A stretch of 64,000 bases of DNA, taken from Pyropia yezoensis. Its lineage: Eukaryota; Rhodophyta; Bangiophyceae; Bangiales; Bangiaceae. The notes below the pieces were generated by a model. It saw only the letters and a list, made by a program, of their open reading frames with translations. It was not told the origin of the DNA and searched no databases. The DNA is taken from the NCBI GenBank assembly GCA_009829735.1, contig CM020619.1, positions 32,776,283 to 32,840,282 of the forward strand. Direction: 5' to 3'. A program made the position numbers and the translations under genes. Shown here in pieces: positions 62,405-64,000 of this stretch (the first letter of the stretch is position 1; the number at the start of each line of letters is the position of its first letter).

Positions 62405-63251
62405 TGTGAGGAACCACCCACACTTGGGCAGCCCTCAACGTACTCGTGATGGTGTCAGCGACCCGTGCCAGCCAATAGGGCGACAGGGTGCGGGGAAGAG
62501 GATGGAGGTGGTGACGGTGGTGGGTCTGGGGAAGAGGACGGCGCGACGTCGGTGGTGATCGAGAGGGTTCAAAGGGTGAAGGTCGTCTTTGGTCTGTGTC
62601 TGTGGTTGCGCTTCCGGTCTCCCCCGGTGGCGCCGACACTCACGCACTATATACTCGCGTCGAGGCACCCGAGGTGCCCCAAAGCATGCGTTTCCCCGTC
62701 GCTCCACGGGTAGGCACAAAACGGCCCAAAAACAAAGCATGGCTCTCAGAACAAAGCATGGGCGGGCGTGCGCACTAAAGGAGTGCAGCCCCAGTTTGCC
62801 CCAAACGAAGGGGTCCGGCGTGCGGCGCCTAGGGCGCCGCCCCAGCCGGCTCCAGACGCCAGTCGGCCCGAAGGTCCGAGAGGCGTGTAAGCACGATTCG
62901 ATCGAGTCGGCCGAATCGGCCAGCCGGCTAGCCAGTCACATCGCTGCAATGCTGCAGCGAGGACATTTTAACGGACTCGCCAGCTGTGGCAGATGTGGCT
63001 CGTCATGTGTGCTGACGGTGGCGCCTTTCGACAGGCCATGATGGGCTGTCGATGGCTGCTGTCGTGCGGCCGGCAGACACCGTGAGACAGCGGCTGACTC
63101 ATCTTGCGTCTGGAAGGTACACCGCGTCATGCCCCACAATACAAGGAGTTGATCCATGTTGCCAGGAGTTGATTCGGCAGGATCTGTAAGGAGAGGCCCC
63201 AGATATGATCCCTTAAGTATTAGGCATGGGATTAGGGGGGAAGTCCTTACA
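62405..63251 (-). repeat. LTR 3 of the element D array
   Basis: 847 bp, the 5' LTR of unit 2 and 3' LTR of unit 3. TATATA at 62648-62653. Distances between equivalent points of successive units are 6606 and 6643 bp. Confidence 0.9.
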
Positions 63252-63261
63252 CCTCCCCCCC

Positions 63262-64000
63262 TCAGGACGTGCGTCGAAGGAAGGCGTCGAGAACCTCAGG
63301 TGCGTTGTCGAGGTCTTGCGTGGTTAGCCAGGTGTTCTCACTGACATCGCAGCCTTTCCACTTGACCAGGTACTGCAGTCGTCCACGGCGTTTTCGTGAC
63401 CGAATAATGGAGTCCACTTCGTACTCAACCGATCCGTCCGGAAATGCTACCGGAGCTGGAGCGGGAGGAAGTCGACCATACGGATCAGCGTTGTACGGCT
63501 TGAGTAGACTGGCGTGAAAGGCGTTGTGCACCTTTCGATCAAGGACTGCTTGAGGCAGATCCAGACGGAACGTAACATCATTGATGTTTTCAGTGACTCG
63601 GTATGGTCCCGAAAACTTGGGCATCAACTTGCGAGCGCCCTGGAAGGCGTCCGGCCTAAGGTTCTTGGTGCTCAGGAGCACGAGGTCGTCGACAGCGATC
63701 GTACATGGTCGGCGTCGACGGTTAGCGTACGCCGAGCGCGTCTCATTGGCCTTCTTGATAGCGGTAATGGCAGTCTCCTGAGCTTTTTGCAGACTGCTTA
63801 GCCAATCTGAGACTGCTGGTAGTTTCGATTCCTTGCTCTCGACGATGTCGACAGGTACTGTCCTTGGTTCAAAGCCGTAGTTCAGGAAGAATGGGGAGTA
63901 CGTCGTGACCGCATTGGGTGACCGGTTGTAAGCTACTTCTGCAGCAACAAGGAAGAGGTCCCAATCACCCTGATGAAGGTTCACGAAGTTTCGCAGGATT
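63262..64000 (-). CDS. Integrase-chromodomain ORF of element D, unit 3 (runs off the window)
   Basis: The C-terminal 240 codons plus a few more, identical to units 1 and 2 where readable: the part after the DDE core, a GPYRV domain and the chromodomain ending VLDAFLRRTS. Confidence 0.85.
   Translation of the reverse strand, partial: ILRNFVNLHQGDWDLFLVAAEVAYNRSPNAVTTYSPFFLNYGFEPRTVPVDIVESKESKLPAVSDWLSSLQKAQETAITAIKKANETRSAYANRRRRPCTIAVDDLVLLSTKNLRPDAFQGARKLMPKFSGPYRVTENINDVTFRLDLPQAVLDRKVHNAFHASLLKPYNADPYGRLPPAPAPVAFPDGSVEYEVDSIIRSRKRRGRLQYLVKWKGCDVSENTWLTTQDLDNAPEVLDAFLRRTS

Larger units (their letters stand above)
55762..63251 (-). mobile_element. Chromovirus D, unit 2 of the tandem array (with assembly gap)
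   Basis: The second copy between LTR 2 and LTR 3, with the same content as unit 1 and near-identical sequence. It contains a 500-N gap in the reverse-transcriptase region. Compared with unit 1 its frames look broken at about half a dozen places; whether these are real or low-quality sequence around the gap cannot be told here. Confidence 0.85.
62405..64000 (-). mobile_element. Chromovirus D, unit 3 (leaves the window)
   Basis: The third LTR followed by the 3' end of another internal region. The array therefore has at least three LTRs and part of a third internal region; its end is outside. Confidence 0.85.

Noticed and set aside
1-64000. CRISPR arrays, tRNA or rRNA genes, bacterial operons
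   Set aside because: No spaced identical repeats with unique spacers, no cloverleaf or rRNA-like sequence, and gene content and retroelements are eukaryotic. The A-C primer sites are only complements of a tRNA end.

Overview
The window is nuclear DNA from a GC-rich eukaryote. Host-like coding DNA is extremely rich in Ala, Gly and Pro codons, is full of long G or C runs, and is cut into short frames as if multi-exon. It is packed with transposable elements. A red alga of the Porphyra/Pyropia kind would fit the base composition, the poly-G tracts and the plant-like protein families, but this is an inference from style and not a proof.

Layout. 1-5748: two Ty3/gypsy LTR elements on the minus strand; element A (LTR and gag, leaving the window at the left) sits inside the pol of element B. 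5749-6470: a G-rich minisatellite with a 154-bp higher-order period. 6470-9025: unique DNA with no convincing gene. 9026-14250: a PIF/Harbinger-type gene pair, a Myb/NAM-like DNA-binding ORF (+) facing a DDE transposase (-). 14.9-15.4 kb and 24.6-25.1 kb: two inverted copies of one dispersed repeat. 16.5-20.0 kb: a host gene whose motifs follow, in order, the central region of Furry/MOR2 cell-morphogenesis proteins; it is cut off by a dispersed repeat. 20.6-22.7 kb: a BED-finger/hAT-like scrap and a broken DASH-type cryptochrome gene split by a 574-bp MITE. 25.4-37.7 kb: a host gene of unknown function split by a complete, young chromovirus (element C, 26086-35735, CTGTG target duplication). 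37.7-41.25 kb: a convergent GC-rich host gene. 41.3-45.2 kb: a zinc-knuckle gene (-) and a Tc1/mariner/IS630-type transposase (+) diverging from a 1.55-kb almost perfect palindrome. 45.2-49.15 kb: host coding DNA including a PAP/OAS1-like nucleotidyltransferase, interrupted by the last unit. 49156-64000: a head-to-tail array of a second chromovirus (element D), LTR-internal-LTR-internal-LTR, with a 500-N assembly gap.

How the parts relate. Most of the window is a record of insertions into a few host genes. Elements A, B and C share one 18-nt primer-binding site and related Gag cores, so they are one lineage; D uses another primer site. Two chromoviruses carry extra ORFs outside gag-pol: C has antisense ORFs between pol and the 3' LTR, and D has an upstream ORF with two zinc fingers. 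These extra ORFs and the palindrome-centred two-gene unit are the least explained things here. No tRNA, rRNA or CRISPR was seen. Host exon boundaries could not be fixed by eye.
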